A stretch of DNA of 64,000 nt from Pochonia chlamydosporia 170 (Eukaryota; Ascomycota; Sordariomycetes; Hypocreales; Clavicipitaceae): contig NW_019154048.1 in assembly GCF_001653235.2 (NCBI RefSeq), positions 302,814-366,813 on the forward strand, read 5' to 3'. The notes under the pieces were generated by a model that ran no database searches, had not been told where the DNA came from, and saw only the letters and a program-made list of their open reading frames with translations. This document shows positions 61,595-64,000 of this stretch, one piece after another; the stretch's first letter is position 1, and every line of letters starts with the position of its first letter. A program made the translations under genes and the position numbers.

Positions 61595-64000
61595 TCACTT
61601 TTCGTCCTTCTTCCTCTCTACCCAGCCTTCCACTCGTATCGCGATCTTATTCTTGTCGATAAGGGTTCTCAACGCGTGATTTGGCGATGCTTTCGTCATC
61701 GCGTCTGCCGGGTTATCTCCTCCGTTGATCCATCTGACTTCATGGACTTCGCGGCGCTCGTATGACTGTCGGAGAGCCATGATATCTATCATGAGCCTCT
61801 TCTCTTTGGTTGTGCCGAGCTTAACAAGGCACTCATATAGGGAATACGAGTCCGTGAGAAGGATCGTGGGGATGTCTGGAATTCCCAGTTGTTTTGTGAT
61901 GAGCTTTAAAGTCGAGGCTATCGCGTATCCAATGTCTGTGCCTTGAACCATGCTATAAAGCTCAGAGGCTAGGGCACTTCGCGTAACTCTCTTTGACTTG
62001 GTTGAAGAGTACGTGATGATGTTGCCTTTAACGAGCATTTCGCCATTGTTGGTCTCTTCTTCTGTACCGATGACGATAATGTATCCCAGCTGGGAACTCA
62101 GATCTTCGTTGTTGGCAAAAGAGCCATCAACAAACACAAAAAGCTTTGCTTTATCGAGGTCAAATGGTATACATTTTAGGCCTCTACCTGGGTTATCAAT
62201 CTGCCACTGGATGCGGCGTCCTAGACGTTTAAAGTCATCGCTAGATGGTTCCTTTTGTTGGGCAGCAACTGAAAGGTCAAAGGCTGCCTCTGGTTGGCAG
62301 ATACTGGCGAGATATGCGCCGCGGGCTCGTTGCTCAATATATTCCTGATTGGTTGTTGGAATCTGAAGCTTTAAAGCCTGTTCTTTCTGGGTCATCATGA
62401 TGCTTCCATCGGCGTTAAGAGAGATTCGGCAGCCATTGAAAGTGAGTGGCTTTTCCACCTTGAGGACTTCCTTTGGCTTTGCTGCAAAAGCTGCCTTCTG
62501 GAGCTCTTCCTCTTCAAGATTAGAGAACTGTTTGTCACTAAGTCCAAGTGTGTCATCGGTTTGCATCCCAATGATACCAAACTTGTCGCATTCTGAGATC
62601 AGCAGGCATGGGTCGTAAGTCGAGGTCGCCATCTTTAGCTTTTCTCGATGGTGGGTGGAATAAGTCGCCCACCAGTGGGTGCCGGCTTCTGGTATTCCGT
62701 ATAACGGTTTAACTACTACCATGATGGTGCCTTCTGGGTATCTACCGCGGAGTTGCTCAGGAATCTTTGCGATAATCGTCCTTTGGAGAGGTGTTTGAGA
62801 TTGCACATAGGCTTGGGTAATATCCCTTATCCAGAGGATAATTCCTCGTTGGAAGAGAGAGGGCGCGAGTGCAATCATAAGCCGTTGGCTGGCTCGTTGT
62901 ATTGTTGGTGATTGCGTCAAAATGAAGGCTTTACCCTCGTCATTATATCCCCGAATGACGAGGCGAGATTTCTCATATGGGGCAGCTGTATCCTTGCCTT
63001 TGACCTCATTAACCATTCGTGAGTCAAAGATGCGAAGTTTAGCATGCTTTATAGGGTCATAAAGCTCAAATTTAAAGACACCTCTGGCTATCAAGTTATC
63101 AATCTCAGTGCGGCCTGAGATTTCAAACGGCTGGCCAGGGGTGATTATGAGTCCTTTACTGCGGAGAAGGACAGCAAGGTCGCGGTCTCCTTGCTCCTTC
63201 GTGGTCAGGAATGCTATTGTTTTGATGCTCTTAAGGAGCTTGGTACGTTCGGGCGGGTCCTCAAGGGCGTTAAAGAAGTACTGTTCTTCGATAAGGCGTT
63301 TACGTGGCCTTCCTGGGCCTCTTCTTGGAAATGTTTGATAAGGAGCTCTTCTGGTCTCTGGGTCTTTACGCGGTCTTCCCGGGCCTCGTCTTGCTGTTGG
63401 GATAGCAACAGCAATGCTATCTCTGATATCTTCGTCCTGGTTAACCTCCCCGTCACTCTCGTTAGCAACCTCAGCATTATCTTGGTTAACAGCCTGCTGT
63501 TGGGGTAGCTTGTTATCCGTTGGGGTTGTATCCTTATCCTCTAGATAGGGTTGTACAATCGTGGAACGGAACTTCGAGGTTATTCCAGCCTCATTAGCAA
63601 CGGTGCAGGTCTCGCCTTCAACGGCAATAAGTTCAAAGGGGCCCTGCCACCCGTTCTTTTCTCTCCAAACGCGAACCTTGGATTGCAATGGAAGGGTATG
63701 TAATGGGGTTGTGTCTGGGCCGTTCCTCGTTAAGAGGGCATTTTGGACCTGCCGCTTAGCGAGGGCTCGTCTGGCTTCACTAGTTGCCTTACGGATAGCT
63801 TCAGCTCTCTGCACGACGCTAAAGCTAGGGGGCGAATCATCCGTCATCCTGGGATAGGCGCCAAAGACTAGAAGTGTTGGGACGAGTCCGTCTGGGCCAG
63901 CTGTATCATTTATAGCTTTTACAGCCATTTGAAGCTTCTGATCGTCGGTCAGAGCGTCGCCAAGTTCTGCGTCAATTATCTGATATGCACGGCGGAGAGG
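61595..64000 (-). CDS. Ty1/copia retrotransposon polyprotein, C-terminal part (reverse transcriptase-RNase H), runs off the right edge
   Basis: Open without stops from base 64,000 to the stop at 61,595. The part nearest the edge is the end of the integrase region. It is followed by a linker with two AT-hook-like motifs (ARRGPGRPRKD and PRRGPGRPRKR). The reverse transcriptase has KSRLVIRGYNDEGKAFILTQ, RDITQAYVQSQTPLQRTI, VVKPLYGIPEAGTHWWATY and the active-site Asp pair in MQTDDTLGLSD, where QTDD replaces the usual YVDD. RNase H follows (LFVFVDGSFANNEDLSSQLG, ITYSSTKSKRVTRSALASEL). It ends near HEVRWINGGDNPADAMTKAS. Integrity of this frame contrasts with the RIP-mutated block at 27-33 kb and implies recent arrival. 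Confidence 0.93.
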   Translation of the reverse strand, partial: PLRRAYQIIDAELGDALTDDQKLQMAVKAINDTAGPDGLVPTLLVFGAYPRMTDDSPPSFSVVQRAEAIRKATSEARRALAKRQVQNALLTRNGPDTTPLHTLPLQSKVRVWREKNGWQGPFELIAVEGETCTVANEAGITSKFRSTIVQPYLEDKDTTPTDNKLPQQQAVNQDNAEVANESDGEVNQDEDIRDSIAVAIPTARRGPGRPRKDPETRRAPYQTFPRRGPGRPRKRLIEEQYFFNALEDPPERTKLLKSIKTIAFLTTKEQGDRDLAVLLRSKGLIITPGQPFEISGRTEIDNLIARGVFKFELYDPIKHAKLRIFDSRMVNEVKGKDTAAPYEKSRLVIRGYNDEGKAFILTQSPTIQRASQRLMIALAPSLFQRGIILWIRDITQAYVQSQTPLQRTIIAKIPEQLRGRYPEGTIMVVVKPLYGIPEAGTHWWATYSTHHREKLKMATSTYDPCLLISECDKFGIIGMQTDDTLGLSDKQFSNLEEEELQKAAFAAKPKEVLKVEKPLTFNGCRISLNADGSIMMTQKEQALKLQIPTTNQEYIEQRARGAYLASICQPEAAFDLSVAAQQKEPSSDDFKRLGRRIQWQIDNPGRGLKCIPFDLDKAKLFVFVDGSFANNEDLSSQLGYIIVIGTEEETNNGEMLVKGNIITYSSTKSKRVTRSALASELYSMVQGTDIGYAIASTLKLITKQLGIPDIPTILLTDSYSLYECLVKLGTTKEKRLMIDIMALRQSYERREVHEVRWINGGDNPADAMTKASPNHALRTLIDKNKIAIRVEGWVERKKDEK

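Noticed and set aside
1..64000. tRNA, rRNA or mitochondrial sequences
   Set aside because: No cloverleaf-compatible A-box/B-box pair or rRNA signature was noticed by eye. A tRNAscan run would be needed to exclude them fully.

Overview
The window is nuclear DNA of a filamentous ascomycete, most likely a sordariomycete and probably Hypocreales. The evidence is short GT-AG introns of about 50-70 bp, typical fungal gene families (Erg6, Slt11, UstYa-like, Bys1, HET/NB-ARC/TPR, DUF3435), and a block of DNA carrying the CpA-to-TpA scars of repeat-induced point mutation (RIP). The species assignment is inference.

Positions 1-27,000 are ordinary gene-dense chromosome. In order: slt11 (splicing factor, cut by the left edge), erg6 (sterol 24-C-methyltransferase), a PARP-fold ADP-ribosyltransferase, an oleate hydratase, a secreted protein, an HsbA-like cell-surface protein with a membrane anchor, a TPR protein, a secreted GH20 hexosaminidase, a BTB protein, a CYP52-like P450, a DUF4267 membrane protein, an MFS transporter and a glutathione S-transferase.

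Positions 27,170-32,790 are extremely AT-rich and gene-free. Inside lies a nested pair of dead DNA transposons that can be delimited exactly. A hAT-type element (29,709-32,165, 8-bp target duplication) was interrupted by a pogo/Fot1-type element (29,854-31,715, TA target duplication, 47-bp terminal repeats). All mismatches between the paired termini are CA/TA differences, as RIP predicts.

Directly beyond, with a sharp change in composition, sits an intact five-exon DUF3435 tyrosine recombinase (33,149-35,793), the family that includes Starship captains. From there to the right edge the DNA is accessory in character. It holds sparse orphan genes, a small MADS-box-like protein with a divergent coiled-coil partner, a HET-NB-ARC-TPR immune-receptor gene with a frameshift, a cluster of palindromes, a six-exon UstYa-type (DUF3328) oxidase gene, an intact hAT transposon with perfect 8-bp target duplications, and an arrestin-like gene that starts 25 bp beyond that duplication.

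Positions 55,000-61,100 look like a small effector/peptide island mixed with gene debris. There are four secreted-protein genes, including a 52-residue precursor with two Kex2-bounded copies of a Tyr-containing peptide. Three broken conserved genes accompany them: a Bcs1-type AAA ATPase with an internal inversion, a SUMO gene with a one-base frameshift, and a serpin fragment. A Ty1/copia polyprotein runs off the right edge. The most novel candidate system is the Kex2-repeat precursor in the same region as a UstYa-type oxidase, which would be the core of a dikaritin-like ribosomal peptide pathway. That link is inference, since the two genes are 11 kb apart with a transposon between them.
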